From assembly GCA_950097015.1 (NCBI GenBank), contig CATNEN010000003.1:1-64000 (forward strand): a stretch of DNA of 64,000 bases. Reading direction: 5' to 3'. Under the pieces are notes generated by a model. It made no database searches and was not told the origin of the DNA. It saw only the letters and a program-made list of their open reading frames with translations. Numbering within the stretch: the stretch's first letter is position 1; each line of letters starts with the position of its first letter. Source of the DNA: Macrostomum hystrix. Lineage: Eukaryota > Platyhelminthes > Macrostomidae. A program made the translations under genes and the position numbers. Positions 12,404 to 26,950 of the stretch are shown piece after piece.

Positions 12404-14177
12404 GCTGCGTTCATATCTTCCTCTTGACTAGAGTAAGAGCACTTTCACTTAAGCAAACTAGCTACAGCCTTGAGTGTCCCTTCAAAATGCTTAAATAGCA
12501 GCATGTATCGATCTTTGCAAACAGCACGTGCAAAGCTGTTCTAGTGCACTTGCAAGAAGCTAAAATTGTTCTTTTCGCTTTTTCATTTACGGCGTGATTT
12601 GCAAAAAGCTTGAGCCTAGCTCTCACATTACAGCATATTGACATCTATAGGAGCAGCTAGCTGAAACTCTAGCTGCGTTTCTATATTCCTGCTGATTGAG
12701 AGTGTGTAAACGCACGTTTCAATCAAGGAATTTAATTATTGCCCCAGCGCCCAGTTCACAGACACAGTTCCTTAGTTCTGAAATAGCAGCATATATCGAT
12801 CTGTGCGAGAAGCACGCGCAAACCTGTTCTAGATCGCAACACGGAGCATGATTGTTTTCTATGGTTGTTCCTGTATCAGCGTGCATCATTGCGCCTCTCA
12901 AAGTTAGGCATGCTAGCTGTAAGCTGCAATAGCAATCATTTGTTCTGATATTGCTGCACAAGACATCTGTGGGAGCAGCTAGATATAAAACTTTTGCTGC
13001 GTTCATATCTTCCTCTTGACTAGAGTAAGAGCACTTTCACTTAAGCAAACTAGCTACAGCCTTGAGTGTCCCTTCAAAATGCTTAAATAGCAGCATGTAT
13101 CGATCTTTGCAAACAGCACGTGCAAAGCTGTTCTAGTGCACTTGCAAGAAGCTAAAATTGTTCTTTTCGCTTTTTCATTTACCGCGTGATTTGCAAAAAG
13201 CTTGAGCCTAGTTCTAACATTGCAGCATATTGACATCTGTAAGAGCAGCTAGCTGAAACTCTAGCTGCGTTTCTATATTCCTGCCTATTGAGAGTGTGTA
13301 AACGCACGTTTCAATCAAGGAATTTAATTATAGCCTCAGCGCCCAGTTCACAGACACAGTTCCTTAGTTCTGAAATAGCAGCATATATCGATCTGTGCGA
13401 GAAGCACGCGCAAACCTGTTCTAGATCGCTACACGGAGCATGATTGTTTTCTATGGTTGTTCCTGTATCAGCGTGCATCATTGCGCCTCTCAAAGTCAGG
13501 CATGCTAGATGTAAGCTGCAATAGCAATCATTGGTTCTGATATTGCTGCACAAGACATCTGTGGGAGCAGCTAGATGAAACTTTAGCCGCGTTCATATCT
13601 ACCTCTTGACTGGAGTAAGAGCACTTTCACTTAAGCAAACTGGCTACAGCCTTGAGTGTCCTTTGCAAATGATTAAATAGCAGCATGTATCGATCTTTGC
13701 AAACAGCACGTGCAAAGCTGTTCTAGTGCACGTGCAAGAAGCTCAAGTTGTTCTTTTCCTTTTTTCATTTACGGCGTGATTTGCAAAAAGCTTGAGCCTA
13801 GTTCTAACATTGCAGCGTATTGACATCTGTAGGAGCAGCAAGCTGAAACTCTAGCTGCGTTTCTATATTCCTGCTGATTGAGAGTGTGTAAGCGCACGTT
13901 TTAATCAAGGAATTTAATTATTGCCCCAGCGCACATTTCACAGACACAGTTCCTTAGTTCTGAAATAGCAGCATATATCGATCTGTGCGAGAAGCACGCG
14001 CAAACCTGTTCTAGATCGCTACACGGAGCATGATTGTTTTCTATGGTTGTTCCTGTATCAGCGTGCATCATTGCGCCTCTCAAAGTCAGGCATGCTAGCT
14101 GTAAGCTGCAATAGCAATCATTGGTTCTGATATTGCTGCACAAGACATCTGTGGGAGCAGCTAGATATAAAACTTTT
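12404..14177 (+). repeat. Three-unit nested block, copy 2 (1,774 bp)
   Basis: This is a direct tandem copy of 10,630-12,403. It diverges from it just downstream, where copy 2 enters the minor unit type (gagtttttcttc near 14,247) while copy 1 keeps gagtgtcccttc. Confidence 0.8.
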
Positions 14178-15629
14178 GCTGCGTTCATATCTTCCTCTTG
14201 ACTAGAGTAAGAGCACTTTCACTTAAGCAAACTAGCTACAGCCTTGAGTTTTTCTTCAAAATGCTTAAATAGCAGCATGAATTGATCTTTGCAAACAGAA
14301 CGTGCAAAGCTGTTCTAGTGCACGTGCAAGAAGCTCAAGTTGTTCTTTTCGCTTATTCATGTACGGCGTGTTTTGCAAAATCCTGAGACTAATTCTAACA
14401 TTGCAGCATAATGACATCTGCGGGAGCAGCTAGCTAAAACTTTTGCTCCGTTCATATCTTCCAGCTGACTGGGAGAGTGTATAAGCGCCAATTCCAATCA
14501 AGGAAACAAAGTCTAGCCTCAGCGGCCCAACATAGTTCAGAAAAGCCATATAGCGCAATCAGTGCGAGAAGCACGCGCAAACCTGTTCTAGATCGCTACA
14601 CGGAGCATGATTGTTTTCTATGGTTGTTCCTTTATCAGCGTGCATCATTGCGCCTCTCAAAGTCAGGCATGCTAGCTGTAAGCTGCAATAGCAATCATTT
14701 GTTCTGATATTGCTGCACAAGACATCTGTGGGAGCAGCAAGATAAAACTTTAGCCGCGTTCATATCTTCCTCTTGACTGGAGTAAGAGCACTTTCACTTA
14801 AGCAAACTAGCTACAGCCTTGAGTGTCCTTTGCAAATGATTAAATAGCAGCATGTATCGATCTTTGCAAACAGCACGTGCAAAGCTGTTCTAGTGCACGT
14901 GCAAGAAGCTCAAGTTGTTCTTTTCCTTTTTTCATTTACGGCGTGATTTGCAAAAAGCTTGAGCCTAGTTCTAACATTGCAGCGTATTGACATCTGTAGG
15001 AGCAGCTAGCTGAAACTCTAGCTGCGTTTCTATATTCCTGCTGATTGAGAGTGTGTAAGCGCACGTTTTAATCAAGTAATTTAATTATTGCCCCAGCGCA
15101 CATTTCACAGACACAGTTCCTTAGTTCTGAAATAGCAGCATATATCGATCTGTGCGAGAAGCACGCGCAAACCTGTTCTAGATCGCTACACGGAGCATGA
15201 TTGTTTTCTATGGTTGTTCCTGTATCAGCGTCCATCATTGCGCCTCTCAAAGTCAGGCATGCTAGCTGTAAGCTGCAATAGTAATCACTGGTTCTGATAT
15301 TGCCGCACAAGACATCTGTGCGAGCAGCTAGATAAAACTTTAGCCGCGTTCATATCTTCCTCTTGACTAGAGTAAGAGCACTTTCACTTAAGCAAACTAG
15401 CTACAGCCTTGAGTGTCCTTTGCAAATGATTAAATAGCAGCATGTATCGATCTTTGCAAACAGCACGTGCAAAGCTGTTCTAGTACACGTGCAAGAAGCT
15501 TAAGTTGTTCTTTTCCGTTTTTCATTTACGGCGTAATTTGCAAAAAGCTTGAGCCTAGTTCTAACATTGCAGCATATTGACATCTGTAGGAGCAGCAAGC
15601 TGAAACTCTAGCTGCGTTTCTATATTCCT

Positions 15630-18600
15630 GCCTATTGAGAGTGTGTAAACGCACGTTTCAATCAAGGAATTTAATTATAGCCTCAGCGCCCAAGTCACAG
15701 ACACAGTTCCTTAGTTCTGAAATAGCAGCATATATCGATCTGTGCGAGAAGCACGCGCAAACCTGTTCTAGATGGCAACACGGAGCATGATTGTTTTCTA
15801 TGGTTGTTCCTGTATCAGCGTGCATCATTGCGCCTCTCAAAGTCAGGCATGCTAGCTGTAAGCTGCAATAGCAATCATTGGTTCTGATATTGCTGCACAA
15901 GACATCTGTGGGAGCAGCTAGATATAAAACTTTTGCTGCGTTCATATCTTCCTCTTGACTAGAGTAAGAGCACTTTCACTTAAGCAAACTAGCTACAGCC
16001 TTGAGTGTCCCTTCAAAATGCTTAAATAGCAGCATGTATCGATCTTTGCAAACAGCACGTGCAAAGCTGTTCTAGTGCACTTGCAAGAAGCTAAAATTGT
16101 TCTTTTCGCTTTTTCATTTACCGCGTGATTTGCAAAAAGCTTGAGCCTAGTTCTAACATTGCAGCATATTGACATCTGTAAGAGCAGCTAGCTGAAACTC
16201 TAGCTGCGTTTCTATATTCCTGCCTATTGAGAGTGTGTAAACGCACGTTTCAATCAAGGAATTTAATTATAGCCTCAGCGCCTAAGTCACCGACACAGTT
16301 CCTTAGTTCTGAAATAGCAGCATATATCGATCTGTGCGAGAAGCACGCGCAAACCTGTTCTAGATCGCAACACGGAGCATGATTGTTTTCTATGGTTGTT
16401 CCTGTATCAGCGTGCATCATTGCGCCTCTCAAAGTCAGGCATGCTAGCTGTAAGCTGCAATAGCAATCATTGGTTCTGATATTGCTGCACAAGACATCTG
16501 TGGGAGCAGCTAGATAAAACTTTAGCTGCGTTCATATCTTCCTCTTGACTAGAGTAAGAGCACTTTCACTTAAGCAAACTAGCTACAGCCTTGAGTGTCC
16601 CTTCAAAATGCTTAAATAGCAGCATGTATCGATCTTTGCAAACAGCACGTGCAAAGCTGTTCTAGTGCACTTGCAAGAAGCTAAAATTGTTCTTTTCGCT
16701 TTTTCATTTACGGCGTGATTTGCAAAAAGCTTGAGCCTAGCTCTCACATTACAGCATATTGACATCTATAGGAGCAGCTAGCTGAAACTCTAGCTGCGTT
16801 TCTATATTCCTGCTGATTGAGAGTGTGTAAACGCACGTTTCAATCAAGGAATTTAATTATTGCCCCAGCGCCCAGTTCACAGACACAGTTCCTTAGTTCT
16901 GAAATAGCAGCATATATCGATCTGTGCGAGAAGCACGCGCAAACCTGTTCTAGATCGCAACACGGAGCATGATTGTTTTCTATGGTTGTTCCTGTATCAG
17001 CGTGCATCATTGCGCCTCTCAAAGTTAGGCATGCTAGCTGTAAGCTGCAATAGCAATCATTTGTTCTGATATTGCTGCACAAGACATCTGTGGGAGCAGC
17101 TAGATATAAAACTTTTGCTGCGTTCATATCTTCCTCTTGACTAGAGTAAGAGCACTTTCACTTAAGCAAACTAGCTACAGCCTTGAGTGTCCCTTCAAAA
17201 TGCTTAAATAGCAGCATGTATCGATCTTTGCAAACAGCACGTGCAAAGCTGTTCTAGTGCACTTGCAAGAAGCTAAAATTGTTCTTTTCGCTTTTTCATT
17301 TACCGCGTGATTTGCAAAAAGCTTGAGCCTAGTTCTAACATTGCAGCATATTGACATCTGTAAGAGCAGCTAGCTGAAACTCTAGCTGCGTTTCTATATT
17401 CCTGCCTATTGAGAGTGTGTAAACGCACGTTTCAATCAAGGAATTTAATTATAGCCTCAGCGCCCAGTTCACAGACACAGTTCCTTAGTTCTGAAATAGC
17501 AGCATATATCGATCTGTGCGAGAAGCACGCGCAAACCTGTTCTAGATCGCTACACGGAGCATGATTGTTTTCTATGGTTGTTCCTGTATCAGCGTCCATC
17601 ATTGCGCCTCTCAAAGTCAGGCATGCTAGATGTAAGCTGCAATAGCAATCATTGGTTCTGATATTGCTGCACAAGACATCTGTGGGAGCAGCTAGATGAA
17701 ACTTTAGCCGCGTTCATATCTACCTCTTGACTGGAGTAAGAGCACTTTCACTTAAGCAAACTGGCTACAGCCTTGAGTGTCCTTTGCAAATGATTAAATA
17801 GCAGCATGTATCGATCTTTGCAAACAGCACGTGCAAAGCTGTTCTAGTGCACGTGCAAGAAGCTCAAGTTGTTCTTTTCCTTTTTTCATTTACGGCGTGA
17901 TTTGCAAAAAGCTTGAGCCTAGTTCTAACATTGCAGCGTATTGACATCTGTAGGAGCAGCAAGCTGAAACTCTAGCTGCGTTTCTATATTCCTGCTGATT
18001 GAGAGTGTGTAAGCGCACGTTTTAATCAAGGAATTTAATTATTGCCCCAGCGCACATTTCACAGACACAGTTCCTTAGTTCTGAAATAGCAGCATATATC
18101 GATCTGTGCGAGAAGCACGCGCAAACCTGTTCTAGATCGCTACACGGAGCATGATTGTTTTCTATGGTTGTTCCTGTATCAGCGTGCATCATTGCGCCTC
18201 TCAAAGTCAGGCATGCTAGCTGTAAGCTGCAATAGCAATCATTGGTTCTGATATTGCTGCACAAGACATCTGTGGGAGCAGCTAGATATAAAACTTTTGC
18301 TGCGTTCATATCTTCCTCTTGACTAGAGTAAGAGCACTTTCACTTAAGCAAACTAGCTACAGCCTTGAGTGTCCCTTCAAAATGCTTAAATAGCAGCATG
18401 TATCGATCTTTGCAAACAGCACGTGCAAAGCTGTTCTAGTGCACTTGCAAGAAGCTAAAATTGTTCTTTTCGCTTTTTCATTTACGGCGTGATTTGCAAA
18501 AAGCTTGAGCCTAGCTCTCACATTACAGCATATTGACATCTATAGGAGCAGCTAGCTGAAACTCTAGCTGCGTTTCTATATTCCTGCTGATTGAGAGTGT

Positions 18601-21524
18601 GTAAACGCACGTTTCAATCAAGGAATTTAATTATTGCCCCAGCGCCCAGTTCACAGACACAGTTCCTTAGTTCTGAAATAGCAGCATATATCGATCTGTG
18701 CGAGAAGCACGCGCAAACCTGTTCTAGATCGCAACACGGAGCATGATTGTTTTCTATGGTTGTTCCTGTATCAGCGTGCATCATTGCGCCTCTCAAAGTT
18801 AGGCATGCTAGCTGTAAGCTGCAATAGCAATCATTTGTTCTGATATTGCTGCACAAGACATCTGTGGGAGCAGCTAGATATAAAACTTTTGCTGCGTTCA
18901 TATCTTCCTCTTGACTAGAGTAAGAGCACTTTCACTTAAGCAAACTAGCTACAGCCTTGAGTGTCCCTTCAAAATGCTTAAATAGCAGCATGTATCGATC
19001 TTTGCAAACAGCACGTGCAAAGCTGTTCTAGTGCACTTGCAAGAAGCTAAAATTGTTCTTTTCGCTTTTTCATTTACCGCGTGATTTGCAAAAAGCTTGA
19101 GCCTAGTTCTAACATTGCAGCATATTGACATCTGTAAGAGCAGCTAGCTGAAACTCTAGCTGCGTTTCTATATTCCTGCCTATTGAGAGTGTGTAAACGC
19201 ACGTTTCAATCAAGGAATTTAATTATAGCCTCAGCGCCCAGTTCACAGACACAGTTCCTTAGTTCTGAAATAGCAGCATATATCGATCTGTGCGAGAAGC
19301 ACGCGCAAACCTGTTCTAGATCGCTACACGGAGCATGATTGTTTTCTATGGTTGTTCCTGTATCAGCGTGCATCATTGCGCCTCTCAAAGTCAGGCATGC
19401 TAGATGTAAGCTGCAATAGCAATCATTGGTTCTGATATTGCTGCACAAGACATCTGTGGGAGCAGCTAGATGAAACTTTAGCCGCGTTCATATCTACCTC
19501 TTGACTGGAGTAAGAGCACTTTCACTTAAGCAAACTGGCTACAGCCTTGAGTGTCCTTTGCAAATGATTAAATAGCAGCATGTATCGATCTTTGCAAACA
19601 GCACGTGCAAAGCTGTTCTAGTGCACGTGCAAGAAGCTCAAGTTGTTCTTTTCCTTTTTTCATTTACGGCGTGATTTGCAAAAAGCTTGAGCCTAGTTCT
19701 AACATTGCAGCGTATTGACATCTGTAGGAGCAGCAAGCTGAAACTCTAGCTGCGTTTCTATATTCCTGCTGATTGAGAGTGTGTAAGCGCACGTTTTAAT
19801 CAAGGAATTTAATTATTGCCCCAGCGCACATTTCACAGACACAGTTCCTTAGTTCTGAAATAGCAGCATATATCGATCTGTGCGAGAAGCACGCGCAAAC
19901 CTGTTCTAGATCGCTACACGGAGCATGATTGTTTTCTATGGTTGTTCCTGTATCAGCGTGCATCATTGCGCCTCTCAAAGTCAGGCATGCTAGCTGTAAG
20001 CTGCAATAGCAATCATTGGTTCTGATATTGCTGCACAAGACATCTGTGGGAGCAGCTAGATATAAAACTTTTGCTGCGTTCATATCTTCCTCTTGACTAG
20101 AGTAAGAGCACTTTCACTTAAGCAAACTAGCTACAGCCTTGAGTTTTTCTTCAAAATGCTTAAATAGCAGCATGAATTGATCTTTGCAAACAGAACGTGC
20201 AAAGCTGTTCTAGTGCACGTGCAAGAAGCTCAAGTTGTTCTTTTCGCTTATTCATGTACGGCGTGTTTTGCAAAATCCTGAGACTAATTCTAACATTGCA
20301 GCATAATGACATCTGCGGGAGCAGCTAGCTAAAACTTTTGCTCCGTTCATATCTTCCAGCTGACTGGGAGAGTGTATAAGCGCCAATTCCAATCAAGGAA
20401 ACAAAGTCTAGCCTCAGCGGCCCAACATAGTTCAGAAAAGCCATATAGCGCAATCAGTGCGAGAAGCACGCGCAAACCTGTTCTAGATCGCTACACGGAG
20501 CATGATTGTTTTCTATGGTTGTTCCTTTATCAGCGTGCATCATTGCGCCTCTCAAAGTCAGGCATGCTAGCTGTAAGCTGCAATAGCAATCATTTGTTCT
20601 GATATTGCTGCACAAGACATCTGTGGGAGCAGCAAGATAAAACTTTAGCCGCGTTCATATCTTCCTCTTGACTGGAGTAAGAGCACTTTCACTTAAGCAA
20701 ACTAGCTACAGCCTTGAGTGTCCTTTGCAAATGATTAAATAGCAGCATGTATCGATCTTTGCAAACAGCACGTGCAAAGCTGTTCTAGTGCACGTGCAAG
20801 AAGCTCAAGTTGTTCTTTTCCTTTTTTCATTTACGGCGTGATTTGCAAAAAGCTTGAGCCTAGTTCTAACATTGCAGCGTATTGACATCTGTAGGAGCAG
20901 CTAGCTGAAACTCTAGCTGCGTTTCTATATTCCTGCTGATTGAGAGTGTGTAAGCGCACGTTTTAATCAAGTAATTTAATTATTGCCCCAGCGCACATTT
21001 CACAGACACAGTTCCTTAGTTCTGAAATAGCAGCATATATCGATCTGTGCGAGAAGCACGCGCAAACCTGTTCTAGATCGCTACACGGAGCATGATTGTT
21101 TTCTATGGTTGTTCCTGTATCAGCGTCCATCATTGCGCCTCTCAAAGTCAGGCATGCTAGCTGTAAGCTGCAATAGTAATCACTGGTTCTGATATTGCCG
21201 CACAAGACATCTGTGCGAGCAGCTAGATAAAACTTTAGCCGCGTTCATATCTTCCTCTTGACTAGAGTAAGAGCACTTTCACTTAAGCAAACTAGCTACA
21301 GCCTTGAGTGTCCTTTGCAAATGATTAAATAGCAGCATGTATCGATCTTTGCAAACAGCACGTGCAAAGCTGTTCTAGTACACGTGCAAGAAGCTTAAGT
21401 TGTTCTTTTCCGTTTTTCATTTACGGCGTAATTTGCAAAAAGCTTGAGCCTAGTTCTAACATTGCAGCATATTGACATCTGTAGGAGCAGCAAGCTGAAA
21501 CTCTAGCTGCGTTTCTATATTCCT
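15630..21524 (+). repeat. Ten-unit higher-order block, copy 2 (5,895 bp)
   Basis: This is a direct tandem copy of the preceding block. After about 21,525 the sequence continues into a ctgattgag-type unit where copy 1 continues into copy 2. That arrangement is expected of one unequal crossover between units 10 apart, or of an assembly duplication. Confidence 0.85.
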
Positions 21525-23029
21525 GCTGATTGAGAGTGTGTAAACGCACGTTTCAATCAAGGAATTTAATTATTGCTCCAGCGCCCAGTTCACAGACACA
21601 GTTCCTTAGTTCTGAAATAGCAGCATATATCGATCTGTGCGAGAAGCACGCGCAAACCTGTTCTAGATCGCTACACGGAGCATGATTGTTTTCTATGGTT
21701 GTTCCTGTATCAGCGTCCATCATTGCGCCTCTCAAAGTCAGGCATGCTAGCTGTAAGCTGCAATAGTAATCACTGGTTCTGATATTGCCGCACAAGACAT
21801 CTGTGCGAGTAGCTAGATAAAACTTTAGCCGCGTTCATATCTTCCTCTTGACTAGAGTAAGAGCACTTTCACTTAAGCAAACTAGCTACAGCCTTGAGTG
21901 TCCTTTGCAAATGATTAAATAGCAGCATGTATCGATCTTTGCAAACAGCACGTGCAAAGCTGTTCTAGTACACGTGCAAGAAGCTTAAGTTGTTCTTTTC
22001 CGTTTTTCATTTACGGCGTGATTTGCAAAAAGCTTGAGCCTAGTTCTAACATTGCAGCATATTGACATCTGTAGGAGCAGCAAGCTGAAACTCTAGCTGC
22101 GTTTCTATATTCCTGCTGATTGAGAGTGTGTAAACGCACGTTTCAATCAAGGAATTTAATTATTGCTCCAGCGCCCAGTTCACAGACACAGTTCCTTAGT
22201 TCTGAAATAGCAGCATATATCGATCTGTGCGAGAAGCACGCGCAAAGCTGTTCTAGATCGCTACACAGAGCATGATTGTTTTCTATGGTTGTTCCTGTAT
22301 CAGCGTGCATCATTGCGCCTCTCAAAGTCAGGCATGCTAGCTGTAAGCTGCAATAGCAATCATTGGTTCTGATATTGCTGCACAAGACATCTGTGGGAGA
22401 AGCTAGATAAAACTTTAGCCGCGTTCATATCTTCCTCTTGACTAGAGTAAGAGCACTTTCACTTAAGCAAACTAGCTACAGCCTTGAGTGTCCTTTGCAA
22501 ATGATTAAATAGCAGCATGTATCGATCTCTGCAAACAGCACGTGCAAAGCTGTTCTAGTGCACGTGCAAGAAGCTTAAGTTGTTCTTTTCCTTTTTTCAT
22601 TTACGGCGTGATTTGCAAAAACCTTGAGCCTAGTTCTAACATTGCAGCATATTGACATCTATAGGAGCAGCTAGCTGAAACTCTAGCTGCGTTTCTATAT
22701 TCCTGCTGATTGAGAGTGTGTAAACGCACGTTTCAATCAAGGAATTTAATTATTGCCCCAGCGCCCAGTTCACAGACACAGTTCCTTAGTTCTAAAATAG
22801 CAGCATATATCGATCTGTGCAAGAAGCACGCGCAAACCTGTTCTAGATCGCAACACGGAGCATGATTGTTTTCTATGGTTGTTCCTGTATCAGCGTGCAT
22901 CATTGCGCCTCTCAAAGTCAGGCATGCTAGCTGTAAGCTGCAATAGCAATCATTGGTTCTGATATTGCTGCACAAGACATCTGTGGGAGCAGCTAGATAT
23001 AAAACTTTTGCTGCGTTCATATCTTCCTC

Positions 23030-26000
23030 TTGACTAGAGTAAGAGCACTTTCACTTAAGCAAACTAGCTACAGCCTTGAGTTTTTCTTCAAAATGCTTAA
23101 ATAGCAGCATGAATTGATCTTTGCAAACAGAACGTGCAAAGCTGTTCTAGTGCACGTGCAAGAAGCTCAAGTTGTTCTTTTCGCTTATTCATGTACGGCG
23201 TGTTTTGCAAAATCCTGAGACTAATTCTAACATTGCAGCATAATGACATCTGCGGGAGCAGCTAGCTAAAACTTTTGCTCCGTTCATATCTTCCAGCTGA
23301 CTGGGAGAGTGTATAAGCGCCAATTCCAATCAAGGAAACAAAGTCTAGCCTCAGCGCCCCAACATAGTTCAGAAAAGCCATATAGCGCAATCAGTGCGAG
23401 AAGCACGCGCAAACCTGTTCTAGATCGCTACACGGAGCATGATTGTTTTCTATGGTTGTTCCTTTATCAGCGTGCATCATTGCGCCTCTCAAAGTCAGGC
23501 ATGCTAGCTGTAAGCTGCAATAGCAATCATTTGTTCTGATATTGCTGCACAAGACATCTGTGGGAGCAGCTAGATAAAACTTTAGCCGCGTTCATATCTA
23601 CCTCTTGACTAGAGTAAGAGCACTTTCACTTAAGCAAACTGGCTACAGCCTTGAGTGTCCTTTGCAAATGATTAAATAGCAGCATGTATCGATCTTTGCA
23701 AACAGCACGTGCAAAGCTGTTCTAGTGCACGTGCCAGAAGCTCAAGTTGTTCTTTTCGCTTTTTCATTTGCGGCGTGATTTGCAAAAAGCTTGAGCCTAG
23801 CTCTAACATTGCAGCATATTGACATCTGTAGGAGCAGCTAGCTGAAACTCTAGCTGCGTTTCTATATTCCTGCTGATTGAGAGTGTGTAAACGCACGTTT
23901 CAATCAAGGAATTTAATTATAGCCTCAGCGCCCAGTTCACAGACACAGTTCCTTAGTTCTGAAATTGCAGCATATATCGATCTGTGCGAGAAGCACGCGC
24001 AAACCTGTTCTAGATGGCAACACGGAGCATGATTGTTTTCTATGGTTGTTCCTGTATCAGCGTGCATCATTGCGCCTCTCAAAGTCAGGCATGCTAGCTG
24101 TAAGCTGCAATAGCAATCATTGGTTCTGATATTGCTTCACAAGACATCTGTGGGAGCAGCTAGATATAAAACTTTAGCCTGCGTTCATATCTTCCTCTTG
24201 ACTGGAGTAAGAGCACTTTCACTTAAGCAAACTAGCTACAGCCTTGAGTGTCCCTTCAAAATGCTTAAATAGCAGCATGTATCGATCTTTGCAAACAGCA
24301 CGTGCAAAGCTGTTCTAGTGCACTTGCAAGAAGCTAAAATTGTTCTTTTCGCTTTTTCATTTACCGCGTGATTTGCAAAAAGCTTGAGCCTAGTTCTAAC
24401 ATTGCAGCATATTGACATCTGTAAGAGCAGCTAGCTGAAACTCTAGCTGCGTTTCTATATTCCTGCCTATTGAGAGTGTGTAAACGCACGTTTCAATCAA
24501 GGAATTTAATTATAGCCTCAGCGCCTAAGTCAGAGACACAGTTCCTTAGTTCTGAAATAGCAGCATATATCGATCTGTGCGAGAAGCACGCGCAAACCTG
24601 TTCTAGATCGCAACACGGAGCATGATTGTTTTCTATGGTTGTTCCTGTATCAGCGTGCATCATTGCGCCTCTCAAAGTCAGGCATGCTAGCTGTAAGCTG
24701 CAATAGCAATCATTGGTTCTGATATTGCTGCACAAGACATCTGTGGGAGCAGCTAGATAAAACTTTAGCCGCGTTCATATCTACCTCTTGACTAGAGTAA
24801 GAGCACTTTCACTTAAGCAAACTGGCTACAGCCTTGAGTGTCCTTTGCAAATGATTAAATAGCAGCATGTATCGATCTTTGCAAACAGCACGTGCAAAGC
24901 TGTTCTAGTGCACGTGCAAGAAGCTCAAGTTGTTCTTTTCGCTTTTTCATTTACGGCGTGATTTGCAAAAAGCTTGAGCCTAGCTCTAACATTGCAGCAT
25001 ATTGACATCTGTAGGAGCAGCTAGCTGAAACTCTAGCTGCGTTTCTATATTCCTGCCTATTGAGAGTGTGTAAACGCACGTTTCAATCAAGGAATTTAAT
25101 TATAGCCTCAGCGCATAAGTCACAGACACAGTTCCTTAGTTCTGAAATAGCAGCATATATCGATCTGTGCGAGAAGCACGCGCAAACCTGTTCTAGATGG
25201 CAACACGGAGCATGATTGTTTTCTATGGTTGTTCCTGTATCAGCGTGCATCATTGCGCCTCTCAAAGTCAGGCATGCTAGCTGTAAGCTGCAATAGCAAT
25301 CATTGGTTCTGATATTGCTGCACAAGACATCTGTGGGAGCAGCTAGATATAAAACTTTTGCTGCGTTCATATCTTCCTCTTGACTAGAGTAAGAGCACTT
25401 TCACTTAAGCAAACTAGCTACAGCCTTGAGTTTTTCTTCAAAATGCTTAAATAGCAGCATGAATTGATCTTTGCAAACAGAACGTGCAAAGCTGTTCTAG
25501 TGCACGTGCAAGAAGCTCAAGTTGTTCTTTTCGCTTATTCATGTACGGCGTGTTTTGCAAAATCCTGAGACTAATTCTAACATTGCAGCATAATGACATC
25601 TGCGGGAGCAGCTAGCTAAAACTTTTGCTCCGTTCATATCTTCCAGCTGACTGGGAGAGTGTATAAGCGCCAATTCCAATCAAGGAAACAAAGTCTAGCC
25701 TCAGCGCCCCAACATAGTTCAGAAAAGCCATATAGCGCAATCAGTGCGAGAAGCACGCGCAAACCTGTTCTAGATCGCTACACGGAGCATGATTGTTTTC
25801 TATGGTTGTTCCTTTATCAGCGTGCATCATTGCGCCTCTCAAAGTCAGGCATGCTAGCTGTAAGCTGCAATAGCAATCATTTGTTCTGATATTGCTGCAC
25901 AAGACATCTGTGGGAGCAGCTAGATAAAACTTTAGCCGCGTTCATATCTACCTCTTGACTAGAGTAAGAGCACTTTCACTTAAGCAAACTGGCTACAGCC

Positions 26001-26950
26001 TTGAGTGTCCTTTGCAAATGATTAAATAGCAGCATGTATCGATCTTTGCAAACAGCACGTGCAAAGCTGTTCTAGTGCACGTGCCAGAAGCTCAAGTTGT
26101 TCTTTTCGCTTTTTCATTTGCGGCGTGATTTGCAAAAAGCTTGAGCCTAGCTCTAACATTGCAGCATATTGACATCTGTAGGAGCAGCTAGCTGAAACTC
26201 TAGCTGCGTTTCTATATTCCTGCTGATTGAGAGTGTGTAAACGCACGTTTCAATCAAGGAATTTAATTATAGCCTCAGCGCCCAGTTCACAGACACAGTT
26301 CCTTAGTTCTGAAATAGCAGCATATATCGATCTGTGCGAGAAGCACGCGCAAACCTGTTCTAGATGGCAACACGGAGCATGATTGTTTTCTATGGTTGTT
26401 CCTGTATCAGCGTGCATCATTGCGCCTCTCAAAGTCAGGCATGCTAGCTGTAAGCTGCAATAGCAATCATTGGTTCTGATATTGCTGCACAAGACATCTG
26501 TGGGAGCAGCTAGATATAAAACTTTAGCTGCGTTCATATCTTCCTCTTGACTGGAGTAAGAGCACTTTCACTTAAGCAAACTAGCTACAGCCTTGAGTGT
26601 CCCTTCAAAATGCTTAAATAGCAGCATGTATCGATCTTTGCAAACAGCACGTGCAAAGCTGTTCTAGTGCACTTGCAAGAAGCTAAAATTGTTCTTTTCG
26701 CTTTTTCATTTACCGCGTGATTTGCAAAAAGCTTGAGCCTAGTTCTAACATTGCAGCATATTGACATCTGTAAGAGCAGCTAGCTGAAACTCTAGCTGCG
26801 TTTCTATATTCCTGCCTATTGAGAGTGTGTAAACGCACGTTTCAATCAAGGAATTTAATTATAGCCTCAGCGCCTAAGTCAGAGACACAGTTCCTTAGTT
26901 CTGAAATAGCAGCATATATCGATCTGTGCGAGAAGCACGCGCAAACCTGT
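23030..26950 (+). repeat. Four-unit higher-order pair, offset 2,350 bp
   Basis: About 23,030-24,600 matches 25,380-26,950 at an offset of 2,349-2,350 bp. Both contain a minor unit followed by a unit with the private variant gtgccagaagc (near 23,731 and 26,081) and gtttcatttgcggcg-type sequence. One-base differences include the extra base in tttagcctgcg near 24,178. Confidence 0.7.

Larger units (their letters stand above)
9735..15629 (+). repeat. Ten-unit higher-order block, copy 1 (5,895 bp)
   Basis: This block and the next one match base for base over nearly their whole length at an offset of 5,895 bp. They share rare private variants, for example the acgacacagt variant near 10,394 and 16,289, the minor unit near 14,477 and 20,372, the gtaattt variant near 15,076 and 20,971, and gcgtaatttg near 15,533 and 21,428. 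The end is marked by a switch to a different subfamily inside attcctgc|ctattgag at about 15,630. A small stretch near 10,120-10,200 differs between the copies, suggesting later gene conversion. Confidence 0.85.
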
